DNA of 64,000 bases, taken from contig OX387184.1 in the NCBI GenBank assembly GCA_947561395.2, positions 23,798,766-23,862,765 of the forward strand, given 5' to 3'. The DNA is from Buxus sempervirens. Lineage: Eukaryota > Streptophyta > Magnoliopsida > Buxales > Buxaceae. The position numbers were made by a program, and so were the translations under genes. This document shows, in pieces, positions 1-12,250 of this stretch (its first letter is position 1; every line of letters begins with the position of its first letter). Below the pieces are notes generated by a model. That model ran no database searches and was not told the DNA's origin. It was given only the letters and a program-made list of their open reading frames with translations.

Positions 1-432
1 TCTTTCTTCCTCTTTAGATTCCTTGATCATTCACTTGCATGAATCTGAGTGTTACATTTTCTGCAATCAGAAAGGACTTTCTAATGGGACAAAATGAGAG
101 CCATGGTTTTAGTTTATGAAAGAAAAGGAATGCGGCGCAAAGTTCTTTTGTAAATGGGTTGAGTCATGTTCTACCCTTTTTCTTGGTTGCTTGAACTTTG
201 GCAGTTTCAATTCTTCTTTCTTTCCTTCTCTTTTCCTTTTAGAGGCTTTTTAGCATTTTTGCTTTTTGATGCCCTAGTGTGCTTCCTTTCCTTTCTTTCT
301 TTTTTCTTTTTGCTTTTGCATTCTTGCATCCTTTCTTCTTTTCTTGTTCTTTGCCAAGCACTTTATTTAGGGCTTCTGACTCAGTAGGTTGGAAATAAGA
401 ATGTTAGGCTCAAAGGGTTTGACTAAGGATAT
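1..432 (-). other. Probable post-pol remnant of a minus-strand Tat element
   Basis: No gene is recognised. The plus strand is CT-rich; on the minus strand it is A-rich and contains a short stretch (a run reading TTTCTTTCATAAACTA) that also occurs in the region after integrase in element A near 20060. I infer that it is the 3' untranslated part of a minus-strand Tat element, possibly element C itself, continuing off the left edge. The open frame at 166-387 is low-complexity Phe/Leu/Ser and I do not regard it as coding. Confidence 0.35.
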
Positions 433-513
433 TGTAAGCACCTTATTTTTGCACCCCTGGAATTGCTGAAAATGAAAACCCTGGCAGAAAGTCAAACCCC
501 GAGGGGACAAAAA

Positions 514-1075
514 GTTGACTTTTTGATCAAGAGAAATTTGGCCACCTTGATTTATATCATTAGATAGAGAATCCCGACACGGTTCCAACGTAACTGAGTT
601 TGCAGGAATCGGAGCCCGGATGAGGGTTCTGCGGGCGGTCAAACTTGGGTGGAGCCAAAAGTTGACTTTCTGCTAAAATCCGATCCAGATACCTTGCTCT
701 ATGTCACTGGATAGAGAATCTCGACACGATTCCAACGCAATTGAGTTTGCAGGAATCGGAGTCCAGATGAGGGTTCTGCGAGCGATCAAACTTGAGCGGA
801 GCCAAAAGTTGACTTTCTGCTAAAATCCGATCCAGAGGCCTACCCCTAGGTCATTGGATAGGGAATCTTGACACAGTTCCAACGCAACTGAGTTTGCAGG
901 AATCGGGGTCCGGATGAAGGTTCTGTGGGCGGTCAAACTTGAGTAGAGCCAAAAGTTGACTTTCTGCTAAAATCCGATCCGGAGGCCTACCCCTAGGTCA
1001 TGGGACATAGGGCTCCGATACGATTCTAACGCAACTGAGTTTGCCCAGATCGGAGCCCGGATGAAGAAAATATGA
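514..1075 (+). repeat. 147-bp tandem repeat inside LTR E
   Basis: GTTGACTTT recurs at 514, 661, 808 and 955, giving three units of exactly 147 bp and a shorter fourth of about 121 bp. Each unit carries TTCCAACG, CTGAGTTTGC and a GGATGA motif. LTRs B, C and D have the same motif in about two diverged copies (period about 138 bp in the 5' LTR of B). Confidence 0.9.
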
Positions 1076-1343
1076 GTTGACAAAATTCCCGAGCAACAAA
1101 ACCGGCAAACTGCGCACGTGGCAAGTTGTGCAGGAAAATATCTCAGGGATCAAATCCGTAAATATCCAAACATTCAAAATATCCCAGGGACCAATCTGAA
1201 AATATTTGAAAATATCTGAATAAAATAATATTAAACCAAAATATCCCAGGGACTATATCTTAATTTTCGGATTGTTTAAACAAACGAGCGGCCGCATTAA
1301 ATGTTTTTTAATCATTTGGTCGCTCGAGCGAACATGGCAAGCG

Positions 1344-1384
1344 GTATCCGCTCAGCTTGCACTCAGTGCAAGTTGAGCGGATAC
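1344..1384 (+). promoter_or_regulatory. Long hairpin upstream of LTR E TATA box
   Basis: Two 20-base arms, beginning GTATCCGCTCAG and ending GAGCGGATAC, pair with one mismatch around a single central base. A TATAAG box follows at about 1402-1407. The position matches the palindrome blocks of the other LTRs in the window. Confidence 0.75.
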
Positions 1385-2129
1385 CCCTTTTTTTTCTCTT
1401 CTATAAGAGCTGCGCGAGGATTCAGTGCAAAGGGTTCTGCATTTTTTTGGGGTGGGACATTTTTTTTGGTTCGGATTCTTGGGGTTCGCCATTGTCTGTC
1501 TGGGGTTTCGGCATTTTCTTGGTCGACAGTCTTTGGGTTGGGCATTCGAAGGTGGTCTTGACCACCATCTTCCCCAAAAGAAGACACACTTCTTCCCCAC
1601 TCTACCTGGTTCGAGACCCGTTCCCTCTCTTCTTCTACTTCCTCGTCAAACCCGAAGTAGATCTTGCTGTGCGCGTGAGAGGTGTTGCTCCGGCGGCTGC
1701 TCGCGCGCTCCAAGGAGGCTTCACCCACTTCGGAGAGGTGTTGAAACACCCAGGTAATGTTCCCGATGGCCTCTGGTCCAAAATAAATAAGTTCATTGCT
1801 ATATTTGCTTTTCTGTTATTTCGTTTAGTAACAGTGCTTGTGTGATTCGAAGGGGGAGCATGTTCTCCTTGATGTTTGCATCTCTTGTATCCCGATAAAC
1901 CCCCCATGTTCCCTTCTTCATTATTCATGTCCTGAGTGGTTGGTTTTCGGATTAGGGTTGTGTGCGAGGGGATATCGGATGTGATGTTAGAGAAGCTTAG
2001 ATTAATTTCCAAGTGTGCTTAGAGGCCTTCTGGGGTTCTAAGGATCCCCAGAGAGTGATTACAAAGCTTAAAAAACCAGTTACAGAGCTTAAAAACTAGT
2101 CAGAAATGGAGTTTGGAAAGAAAAAACAG

Positions 2130-2490
2130 CGAATCAGGGTATGCGCTGAGCTCGCGCTGAGCTCCCGCTCACTTATTCTGGGTCCGCCCACTTCGCGCTG
2201 AGCTTGCGCTCACTTATTTATGGGTCCGCCTACCTCGCGCCGAGCTCACGTTGAGCTTGCGCTCACTTCTTTTTGGGTGCGCTGAGCTCACGCCCACTTC
2301 TTTTTTGGGTGCGCTGAGCTCGCGCCCACTTCTTTTGGGTGCGCTGAGCTCAAGCCCACTTCTTTTTGGGTGCGCTGAGCTCGCGCCCACTTGGCGCTCA
2401 GCTTGCGCCCACTTCGCCCGTGGATCGTTTTCTTTGGTATTTCGGTCTGCCCACCTCGCTGACCTTGCACCTAGTGCCTGAGGTCGGCGC
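2130..2490 (+). repeat. GCGCTGAGCTCGCGC short tandem repeat in LTR E
   Basis: Units of about 33-36 bp built on GGTGCGCTGAGCTC and CGCCCACTTC, in four to six variants. The block ends with a second imperfect hairpin (near 2455-2495, arms GACCTTGCAC and GTGCCTGAGGTC) that resembles the one at 1344-1384. Open frames across it on both strands are products of the repeat. Confidence 0.8.
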
Positions 2491-3612
2491 ATACCCCTAA
2501 AAAAAGGCCGAATTGCCATATTTTTGAAAAATCACGAAAATGCCCTTTACCGCGGGGGGCTTCGCCCCCCCGCACCCCCCAACCCCATTGTTCGCTCCAC
2601 CCACAAGGGCCCCAGGTACATCCCCTTGGACCTAGCATAATGAGTCAGTCTCTCCTTAATAAGTGTCAACCTTGTATATTTTTCTGTGATTATTGCTGGA
2701 TGTGAGTGCCATCTCCAAACCGGATAAACCAACAAGGTTTCTGGGTGACCCGGAAACCCAACATGGGACTTGGACCCTCAGTCCAACTTGATTTCCAATG
2801 GGCCTTCCAACGGGGCCCACTTGGCCCAATAAACATGTATGCATGCAACTTAATCAAGATAAGCAAAATTAACCGATTAAACCGGGCAGACCAAACCTAA
2901 GGCGGTCCACCCGAACCAGACTTGTGAACTTGATGCATGAATTGCGTGGTTTGGCCGAGACCAAGGGCAAGGGCCTACCGGGCTCGCCAAAGCCCACCAA
3001 CCGAACCAAGGAAGGGTGCAAACCCTAACCTCTGGTAACTTGGGCTCACAAGCTTTAATCAGGACCATGGGCCCCAAGCCCAGTGTCCAAACTCACTTTG
3101 GCAAATTAAAACGATAAATCCAATAAAAATACTTGGCCACCATGTGGGCCCACCTTAGGGCCCACAAACCAATCCGGCCCACCTTTTCATGGAAAACACT
3201 TAAAATTCAAATCTGAACCTAAAGTAAAATCAGTGCACTTAACCTAAGCCCAAAGGGCCCCCTAGAATAGGGCGAGGCCCACAAGGGCACACGGGCTTGA
3301 CTAAGCCCCCCAATGATACCGTGGGCCTTCCAACGGGGCCCACCCAACCAGACCCAAATCACCTAATTAATCAAGATAAAAGCAATTAGAGGGACCCACA
3401 CCACTTTGGAGGTCCCGCTAGACTTAACCAAAACTGTGCATGTTGAAATAGGAATCGGGTGAAACCAACTGAGTTGACTCAAACCAGGGAAACCATGTGA
3501 CCCGTCTTTTGACGGGGCGGACCGGGGTGTCTACGGACTTCCCCGGACCGTAACTGAGAACTCGCTTAGAATCTCAAGCCGCAGACCAAGCCTTAATAGA
3601 CAAAAACTTAGG

Positions 3613-5038
3613 CACCCAGGTGATATTCATAGTGCTCATTAGCGTTGTAATTGCGACTATTAGTCGGCTGGTGGGTTGGCTACTTTTTCTGCAAATATCC
3701 CTTTTTCAACAAGGTTGGTAGCAATTCTGACACTGAATAAGGGAGGGGAGTAAACACTATGGTCATTCTTGCTTGGTGTTCCTCTCTGGTTAACCTAGGC
3801 CGTCTTGTAGCTTGTGTTTCTTGGCCAATATTTTGGCTTTCCCTTGTGTTAGGTGCCAAGAAGTGGTAAGGTCTGTTCTTTTGGACGTAGTTAACATTCT
3901 CGTCCTCTTTCTTCCTTTCCGGGCCTCTCCCACTAACAGGGCCTCTTTTCTGCTCAGGAAATCCTGCAACTCTGCCGGACTTAACTCCGTCTTCTATTCT
4001 GTCAGCCACGACCACCAGGTTTGCAAAACTCGTAGCAAACTGCCCCAGCAGCAGTGTGTAATAATGGTGCCCTAATGTTGAGATGAACAGGGTCACCATC
4101 TCTTTTTTCAACATGGGAGGTTGAACCATGGCAGCCATCTCTCGCCACCTCTTATCATACTCACGAATGGACTCCGTGCTTTTCTTGACCATCTTTTGTA
4201 GCTTCATCCGAGTGGGCAAGACTTCGGTGTTAAACTTGAAGTGCTCCAGGAAAGTACTTGCCAAGTCATCCCATGTCCGGATTCGGCTTCTGTCTAGACT
4301 GGCGAACCATCTCTGCACTGATCTTGTCAGCGAGCGTTGAAAGAATTGGATCATAATTTTTTCATCATGTGCATACTGACACATGTCCCCGTAGTATGCT
4401 CTCAGATGTGACAGCGGATCTCCACTTCCGTCAAACTTCAAAAAATCCGGACACTTGAATTTTTGCGGAAGCTATATATCAGGGAAGAACCCTAGCCTAT
4501 CCAGTGAGGCTTCCTTTGGCACAGAACCTCGGTTCGCATTCCGTACATGTTCTTTTAGGGCTTGCAAATCGGCTTGCATCGATTCTTGTGCCCAATATCA
4601 ATCTTCTACTTCGTGCCATATTCCCATCACTTGTTGTTGTGGAATAATAGGGGGTATCGGAATCCTTAATTGTTCCGGCTGGACAGGTAGTGGTTGAGGA
4701 ACTGGCTGCTCTGGCAGATGCAAGTTTATCTGTGGAATGGCAGGTGGTAGCTGCACTAGCATCACTGGCAGTGGTTGAGGTGCCAATGGCTGTGGTGGTG
4801 GTACCGATGGCTCCTGGGGAGGTACCGACTATTGTGGAGGTATCGGCAATTGTTGTTGTGGCTGCACAAACTGAGGTGGTATTTGCAGCCTTTCCATTCG
4901 CTGCATCATGTTTGCTATCATGGCCATGAAGTTGGCCATCTGCTGGTTAAGCCCTGTGATTACTGGATGGTCTTCCATCTTTTCTTGCTCCTGAGGGGGT
5001 GGAGGTAGTGCTTGTTCAAGTCCTTCAGCAGGATCCAT
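3613..5038 (-). pseudogene. Element C gag remnant
   Basis: On the minus strand it encodes a Tat-type Gag: a Pro/Gln-rich amino-terminal part, then the core with FDGSGDPLSHLRAYYGDM, FFQRSLTRSVQRWFASL and VREYDKRW-like motifs, then the conserved FTPLPYS..LLPTLLKKGYL line. The same order is seen in A and B. It is broken, with at least two interruptions, and only part of the usual gag is present. The first methionine at about 5038 follows a stretch reading GGTACCAAGATTGC on the minus strand, which is shared with the gag leader of B. It is a structural (capsid) gene fossil and is not expected to function. Confidence 0.85.
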
Positions 5039-5280
5039 CTGGAGTTTTCTTCTTGAACGTAGGAGGTACAGGCTGCGATACGCAATCTTGGTACCTTGTT
5101 AAACAAAAGACACAAATTAATATAAAGAATTCAGATTATATCAAAACATAATGCATGTTGATGCATGCCAATGCAAATTATTCATGACTTTTTGATTTGA
5201 TTGATTTCCACTTAATTGATTTTTCCTTTGTTCTGAAACTTTTATTCAACAACCAAGGAGGATAATTTGATCTCTTTTTA
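5039..5280 (-). other. Element C leader just before gag
   Basis: Non-coding. It contains the GGTACCAAGATTGC line near 5087-5100 (minus strand), also found upstream of gag in element B, where it follows an acceptor-like CAG. Confidence 0.5.
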
Positions 5281-6249
5281 GCCGCCATTCGGAGAAAAGG
5301 GGAGAGTCCCTGAGAATAATCTCCTTTTCACCGCTACTTCGGAGGTAAGGAAAGAAGATTTCTGAAAATAATTTCCTTCATCCGCCACTTCGGAGGTAAG
5401 GAAAAAGATCTCTGGAAATGATTTCCTTCAACTGCCACTTCAGAGGTTGACCGCCACTTCGGAGGTAAGGAAAAGGACCGCCACTTCGAAGGTTGGCCTC
5501 CATTTCGGAGGAAAGATCTCTTTTAACTGCCACTTCAGAGGTAAAGGGGGAGAAGATCCCTGGAAATTATTTCCTTCAACCGCCACTTCGGATGTTGACC
5601 GCCACTTCGGAGGTAAGGAAATAACCTCTGGAAATGATTTCCTTCAACCGCCACTGCGGAGGTTGACCGCCACTTCGGAGGTAAGGAAATAACCTCTGGA
5701 AATGATTTCCTTCAACCGCCACTTCGGAGGTTGACCGCCACTTCGGAGGTTGGCCTCCACTTCGGAGGAAAAATCCCTTTTGACCGCCACTTCAGAGGTA
5801 AAGGGGAAGAAGATCTCTGGAAATTATTTCCTTCAACTGCCACTTCGGAGGTTGACCGCCACTTCTGAGGTAAGGAAAAAGATCTCCAGAAATGATTTCC
5901 TTCAACCGCCACTTCGGAGGTTGACCGCCACTTCGGAGGTAAGGAAAATGACCGCCACTTTGAAGGTTGGCCTCCACTTCGGAGGAAAAATCCCTTTTGA
6001 CCGCCACTTTGGAGGTAAAGGGGAAGAAGATCCCTGGAAATTATTTCCTTCAACCGCCACTTCGGAGGTTGACCGCCACTTCGGAGGTAAGAAAATAATC
6101 TCTGAAAATGATTTCCTTCGACCGCCACTTCGGAGGTGAGGAAAAGGACCACCACTTCGGAGGTAAGGAAAGATTTCCTTCAACCGCCACTTTGGAGGTA
6201 AGGAAAAAAGATTTATGGAAATGATTTCCTTCAACCGCCACTTCGGAGG
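5281..6249. repeat. CGCCACTTCGGAGG tandem array, left part
   Basis: Dozens of copies of a short unit around GACCGCCACTTCGGAGGT, arranged in longer mixed units with TAAGGAAA and TGATTTCCTTCAAC spacers. The array lies in element C's leader and is cut at 6249/24418 by element A. Open frames on both strands are repeat artefacts. Confidence 0.9.
6245..6249. repeat. Target duplication GGAGG, left copy (element A)
   Basis: GGAGG directly before the LTR start; the identical five bases follow the 3' LTR at 24418-24422. Confidence 0.95.
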
Positions 6250-6339
6250 TGTAGACACCCCAAATTGCACAAACAATCATCAAAAATCATTATCTCCTGG
6301 AAAGCCAGCACAGAATTTGAAGAAAATAAATTTTTGCCT

Positions 6340-6487
6340 GTATCCGGATACTCAATCCGGATACAAGTGCTCCTCCCCGTATCCGGATACTCATACCGGA
6401 TACGTGTGAGCCCTAGCGTATCCGGTACCATGTACCGGATACCTTAAGGCCCTTTTTTTATCCGGTCTGACATACCGGATACCTTAA
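6340..6487 (+). promoter_or_regulatory. TATCCGGATA palindrome block in LTR A
   Basis: Repeated dyads of TATCCGGATA, CCGGATAC and GTATCCGG type, about six half-site pairs, roughly 150 bp upstream of the TATA box. It is repeated identically in the 3' LTR at about 22232-22379. A related block recurs in the leader at 10040-10195. Confidence 0.8.
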
Positions 6488-6637
6488 GTTTGCTCAAAAT
6501 TAGGGTTTTCCGAGAGCTTTTCACTTTTACCATCATGTCCCTCATTAAATGAGGGGAAATCGCGGAAATAACCTTAGGGTTTAGGTTTGAGGGGTTCTAG
6601 ACATTAATTTGTGTCTACCAATGACCTTAGCCCTTGC

Positions 6638-6646
6638 CTATAAATA
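6638..6646 (+). promoter_or_regulatory. LTR A TATA box
   Basis: CTATAAATA, with transcription expected to start some 30 bases downstream. The 3' LTR copy is at about 22531. Confidence 0.8.
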
Positions 6647-8527
6647 GGAGCCTCCTCCTTAAGCAAAGGGCACACAACTCTTGTTTTGAATTCTCGCAAA
6701 GAAGAACTCCAAGAGAAGAAGAAAACCGCTGCGGAATCGCCTCCAGAACTCAGGTAAGCCTCAACTTTTCCTTTTATTTTCTGTCTTTACATTCCTAGAT
6801 CTAGATCTCTTCTTCTACCTTTCTGTAGTGTAAAGCCTTGTTTGTATGTGTGGAAATCCTTCCCCGGCTCAAAGTATCTCAAGACTCCCCTAGCCGTAAA
6901 ACGTGAAGGCGGATCTAGGAGAAACGAGACTGGGGATTGACCCTAGTGCTAGAACCCATGTAGCATAAGGCCTTTTTGATTGATTGTAAACCGTTCCATA
7001 TTCAAAGTACCCTTGATTATCTTAAAGAGAACAGAGGGAAACGATAATGGAACGGAACCCTAGGCTATGTTAGAACCTATTTTGTTGAATCTATATGCAT
7101 GTGTATGGATCTTGCTTGGTTTTTTTTCACTTTTGCACACATATCACTATTTTGGCGGGATAGGCCCATATTTGGGGTTTATTGCATTTATTGTGATAAA
7201 TCTCAAATAAATGGCCTCAATCAATTCTGGAATGCCTTTCGGATGATTTTAAAGTATTTGTGTTCATCTTGCACGAATTTCATTTTTATCAATTTTCGGA
7301 CTTGTTTTTACTCAAAAATGGCTTAGCTTGACAGCACCTGTACCCTTACTTCGGACGTCCGTAACTTCATCATCCGGATGAATTTTGGGGTGATTCCAGA
7401 ACCATGGGAAAGGTGAGGCTGTCTAGTTTATGTCCACCAAATTTCATGAATTTCTATCTAGCAGATTTTTGACACCTCTCTGTCGAAGTTAAGTGGACAG
7501 TTCAGGTCCAAGTACAGAACTTGTCACTTCGACGGACCGCCATGTGTTCGTTTTAAGTCCGATTCGAGTGGTTTTTATTTCTGAGTACTCCTTTTTGAGT
7601 CTATTTTCAAATCCAGTTGGTTTCATATTTTTTGGATTCCATTTGAATTATTGGTAGCCGATTTACTCAGAACTGCTCATTTGCATTTTTCTGGGTAAAT
7701 CTGTGATCTTCGGGGCCTGTTCGGGAGACCACCCAAGGCACATCCGAAGGGATTTTTGTATGAGGCTAGTTTCTGTTGAAAGATGGCCATACAGACTTCA
7801 ATCACACCAAATTTCGTGGATTTCTATGTAGTGGACTTTTCTAGACAATTTTCCAAAGTTGCCCACTTACTACTTTTAAAAATCCCCAACAGCAACTTCA
7901 AAGGAGCATAACTCCTAGATTTTTCATCGGAATGAAGTGAAATTTTGCATGAGACTCTTATTTATCATAATATTTCAAATAGAGTTGGTTTGAATCAATT
8001 TGAAATTGGATTTGAATGATTTCAAGGCAAATGGTATACTTTTTACCAAATTTTCCGAATTTGATTTAACTTGGTTTTGAGCAATTTGTGCTTTGATTTC
8101 CATCTTTTGAGATATTCCAGAAATGATATTGACATAAGAGAGGATCTAAAATCCATTTAGATCTTCATGTGAAAATATCATACATTAATCCTTTTTCAAG
8201 GTTTTCTATGATTTTTAGCAAGCTTTCTTACTTTATTTTTTGCATGAACATACACTTGGCAACCACTTCGTGTGGATGAATGGGGGTGCCTAACACCTTC
8301 CCCCGTTCATAATCTAATCCCCTTACCCATCTCTGGATTTGATTTTCAAGTAGGATTATTTTTATCCTAGAATTTGTCTTTTGGCTATTTTTGCCTACCT
8401 TTTAACTCTTTGGTGTCCATTCTCACCCCAAAATCATGAATGGTGGCGACTCTCCCAATTTTTGCGTTGAGCCCGTGTGTTGACGGAGGGACGATCACTC
8501 CGGTGATTTTTTCCCATGTCTCACAAC

Positions 8528-8546
8528 TGGCGACTCTGCTGGGGAC
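8528..8546 (+). other. Element A primer-binding site
   Basis: TGGCGACTCTGCTGGGGAC starts two bases after the LTR. Elements B and C carry near-identical sites. It is of the type reported for Ogre/Tat elements (tRNA-Arg class); the exact tRNA was not checked. Confidence 0.8.
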
Positions 8547-8689
8547 TTGTGGATTTAAGCCTTTTTGTGCATATTCATGCTTTTTACTTATTTTGAATGC
8601 TTGCTACTTTGTTTAATTCATTTGTATATATTCTTGTATTTCAAATCAGATTGGGATGCTTTTGAATTTTATATGAATCAAGTCATGTA

Positions 8690-9320
8690 TATTTTGCTTG
8701 ATGTTGCCTAAAGGTTGATTTAGGTAAAGCCTATTTTGAAACATGATTTGGATGTGTTTTGTGATGACATGCTTTGATTTAAGTTGTTATGCCATGAAAA
8801 AGAAATTTTCAAAATCTGGAAATTTGGTGTAAATTTTGAGTATTCAAGCATGTTTCCCATGAATAATACTTTTTGTGCTTAATGGTTGTTTTAGGCCATG
8901 ATTTGAACTTGGGGGTATGGAATGACATAAGTTGAGCATGAAAACAATGAAAAAAAAAATCTGAAATGCTTAGTGGGAATTTTGGGGATTTTCAAGCATA
9001 TGTTTCCCAAGCTAAAAGCTTTTTATGTCATATTATTAGCTTCTGGGTTTTAGGCTTGGATTTGGGCATAAAACCATGTCACTTGAGCATCCAATTGAAG
9101 AAAAAAAATCTGGAAATTTCAGTGTATATTTGGGGGATTTCAAGCATGTTTTACCTCATTGAAACACTTTTGAACCATGTCAAGTAGTGCTAAAATTTTA
9201 GGTTTCAAGTGGGGTAGAAATGGTACACTTTGAGCATGAAAAAGAGCATGAAATCTGGGATTTTAGGGAATGCTTTTGAGTTTCAAGCATGCTTACATGA
9301 TTTAATGGTGGTTTGTACAA
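8690..9320 (+). repeat. Degenerate ~148-bp repeats in element A leader
   Basis: CAAGCAT(G/A) preceded by AAATCTG and a TTTTGGGG-like run recurs at 8845, 8993, 9141 and 9284, with spacings of 148, 148 and 143 bp. It is non-coding. Confidence 0.7.
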
Positions 9321-10478
9321 ATGACATGTTTTGTATAACACTTTTTGGGCATGTAATATTTTTTGTGCATATTTTGGTGCTTGCTTGCTTGTATTTAGCT
9401 TCATTATCTTTGTCATTAGTACCTTGGCTCGAAATTGAATGCATGGCTACGAAAAAGAGTGGCAAGGGGCTGGGACGTTGTGAATGTTACCACAATTTAA
9501 AATTGCACTTGAGCACTTGAAACAATTTGCACAGCCTACCCTTTACCTATTAGGAAGTTGAACCATGAATGTGTGTAGCTTGGCGCACCGAGGTCGTGAC
9601 TTCGGAAAGCGAAAGTGAAAACATTTACCTTAGAATTTGAGTCAATGATGTGATGACAATGGGATCTGTGATTCGATTCCGGGCATCACTAGACTTGAGT
9701 TCTAAGTTGCCAATTAAGCCAAAACCCAAAAACCATACGCTTGAAGGTGGAGAAACACGTTTTCGGCTAAAAGCACACAATTGCGTTTGGGGAATTGGGT
9801 GTAAATGTGGGAAGGCCGTTTGCATGTTTTACAGGCCAAGGTATAATGTGAATACCATATTGAATGAAGGTAATACAAGGTGGCAAGGTAAAATCATGTT
9901 CTTTTCATGAATTTGGGGATTTTGCAAATATAATGTCCAAGCCCAATTTGGGGCAAGTTTTGAAGGTCAAATTAAGGTGAACATCAATTGGGAATGAAAA
10001 AAAATCAAATCTGGTGAAAAAATGAGTCTAAAAGGGCCATTTCGGCAATAACCGGCAACTCAGGCCGGTTAATAACAACCCTGTTCATATCCGGTATATA
10101 TTTCCGGATAAAAAGGCATATGCGTGAATCCGGTTATGGTAACCGGATACAATAAGGCATATTATTATCCGGAATGTTATACCGGATACGTTCAAAAATG
10201 CACAAATTGGCTTTTCAGCCCAAGTTTTCAGAATAAAATGCCTAAAACACTGTGGATCATCCTTAGGCACCCCGAAAAGAACATAAAAAATGTTCCAAAA
10301 TACAAAAAAAAAAAGAAAAGAAAAACAAAAAAGAATAAAATAAAATATTCTTTCAGGGTTTAACCTAACTCTGAAAATCAAAGAGGAAACCAAGGTGTCA
10401 TATTTTTTGACACCAACTCAACTCAAACATGTGTCAGTCAAACTCTGGAACTTGAAAACTGAGAAAATTCAGCAAATT
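9321..10478 (+). other. Element A leader, unique part with second palindrome block
   Basis: No coding feature is recognised. At about 10040-10195 there are further CCGGATA-type dyads (for example ATCCGGTATATATTTCCGG and AACCGGATAC) like those in LTR U3. A-rich runs follow at 10300-10350. Confidence 0.6.
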
Positions 10479-12250
10479 TGAAGAAGAAAAAAAAACCTTT
10501 GGTTAGTTATTTTTATCAATCAAATCAAAAAAAAAATGGGACACTTGGAAGCCCTAGAATATTCCATGAAAACCTTTGGTTGGTTATTTTTATCAATCAA
10601 ATCAAAAAAATGATGAAAACCTTGGTTGGTTATTTTTATCAATCACATCAAAAAAAAAATAAAAACCTTTGGTTGGTTATTTTTATCAATCAAATCAAAA
10701 AAGTGGGACACTTGGAAGCCCTAGAATATTCCATGAAGACCTTGGTTGGTTATTTTTATCAATCACATCAAAAAATAAAAAATAAAAACCTTTGGTTGGT
10801 TATTTTTATCAATCAAATCAAAAAAAAGTGGGACACTTGGAAGCCTTAGAATATTCCATGAAAACCTTGGTTGGTTATTTTTATCAATCAAATCAAAAAA
10901 AAATGAAAACCTTTGGTTGGTTATTTTTATCAATCAAATCAAAACATTTGTGGGATACTTGGATAGAGTAGTCCAAGACACCTTTGGTTGGTTATTTTTA
11001 TCAATCAAATCAAAACATTTGTGGGATACTTGGATAGAGTAGTCCAAGACACCTTTGGTTGGTTATTTTTATCAATCAAATCAAAACATTTGTGGGATAC
11101 TTGGAAGCCCTAGAATATTCCAAGACACCTTTGGTTGGTTATTTTTATCAATCAAATCAAAACATTTGTGGGATACTTGGATAGAGTAGTCCAAGATACC
11201 TTTGGTTGGTTATTTTTATCAATCAAATCAAAACATTTGTGGGATACTTGGATAGAGTAGTCCAAGACACATTTGGTTGGTTATTTTTATCAATCAAATC
11301 AAAACATTTGTGGGATACTTGGAAGCCCTAGAATATTCCAAGACACCTTTGATTGGTTATTTTTATCAATCAAATCAAAACATTTGTGGGATACTTGGAT
11401 AGAGTAGTCCAAGACACCTTTGGTTGGTTATTTTTATCAATCAAATCAAAACATTTGTGGGATACTTGGATAGAGTAGTCCAAGACACCTTTGGTTGATT
11501 ATTTTTATCAATCAAATCAAAACATTTGTGGGATACTTGGATAGAGTAGTCCAAGACACCTTTGGTTGGTTATTTTTATCAATCAAATCAAAACATTTGT
11601 GGGATACTTGGATAGAATATTCCAAGATACCTTTGGTTGGTTATTTTTATCAATCAAATCAAAACATTTGTGGGATACTTGGATAGAGTAGTCCAAGATA
11701 CCTTTGGTTGGTTATTTTTATCAATCAAATCAAAACATTTGTGGGATACTTGGATAGAGTAGTCCAAGACACATTTGGTTGGTTATTTTTATCAATCAAA
11801 TCAAAACATTTGTGGGATACTTGGAAGCCCTAGAATATTCCAAGACACCTTTGATTGGTTATTTTTATCAATCAAATCAAAACATTTGTGGGATACTTGG
11901 ATAGAGTAGTCCAAGACACCTTTGGTTGGTTATTTTTATCAATCAAATCAAAACATTTGTGGGATACTTGGATAGAGTAGTCCAAGACACCTTTGGTTGA
12001 TTATTTTTATCAATCAAATCAAAACATTTGTGGGATACTTGGATAGAGTAGTCCAAGACACCTTTGGTTGGTTATTTTTATCAATCAAATCAAAACATTT
12101 GTGGGATACTTGGATAGAATATTCCAAGATACCTTTGGTTGGTTATTTTTATCAATCAAATCAAAAAAAAATGAAAACCTTGGTTGGTTATTTTTATCAA
12201 TCAAATAAAAAATTTGGGACCCTTGGAAGCCCTAGAATATTCCAACTCAA
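10479..12250 (+). repeat. 71-bp tandem array with 502-bp higher-order repeat
   Basis: About 25 units built on GGTTGGTTATTTTTATCAAT and CATTTGTGGGATACTTGG. Units are mostly 71 bp with a 76-bp variant containing CCCTAGAATATTCC. Six 71-bp units plus one 76-bp unit make a 502-bp block, present about twice (11191-11692 and 11693 to about 12194). Open frames inside are repeat artefacts that recur at the same 502-bp offset. Confidence 0.9.

Larger units (their letters stand above)
433..3612 (+). mobile_element. LTR E, Tat-type Ty3/gypsy LTR
   Basis: It begins TGTAAGCACC and follows the plan of the other LTRs here: an opening line reading 'TTTTTGCACCCC', repeated motifs containing TTCCAACG and CAACTGAGTTTGC, a hairpin, a TATA-like box, then a long GGGCCC-rich stretch and the conserved line GGGGTGTCTACGGACTTCCC near 3531. 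It is longer than the 2.3-2.5 kb LTRs elsewhere because of extra internal repeats. The left end looks intact; the right terminal CA and a target duplication are not recognised where it meets the gag remnant of element C. No internal coding region belongs to it in this window. It is an old fossil. Confidence 0.75.
6250..8525 (+). repeat. Element A 5' LTR
   Basis: TGTAGACACC...TCTCACA, 2,276 bp. It holds a palindrome block (6340-6487), a TATA box (6638-6646), a donor-like CAGGTAAGC near 6750, and two loosely similar segments containing TTTCATGAATTTCTAT and TTTCGTGGATTTCTAT. The 3' copy is at 22142-24417. Confidence 0.95.

Noticed and set aside
1357-1845. 162-codon frame in LTR E
   Set aside because: It lies across the TATA region and transcribed leader of the LTR, with no domain; other LTRs of the group lack an equivalent.
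2214-2519. Ser/Arg/Lys-rich open frames
   Set aside because: Products of the 33-36 bp tandem repeat in LTR E.
5447-6283. Several overlapping open frames on both strands
   Set aside because: They are translations of the CGCCACTTCGGAGG array and have the same peptide repeat in every frame; no independent gene.
8528-8546. Initiator-Met tRNA primer site
   Set aside because: The sequence TGGCGACTC... does not match the TGGTATCAGAGC site typical of Met-primed elements.
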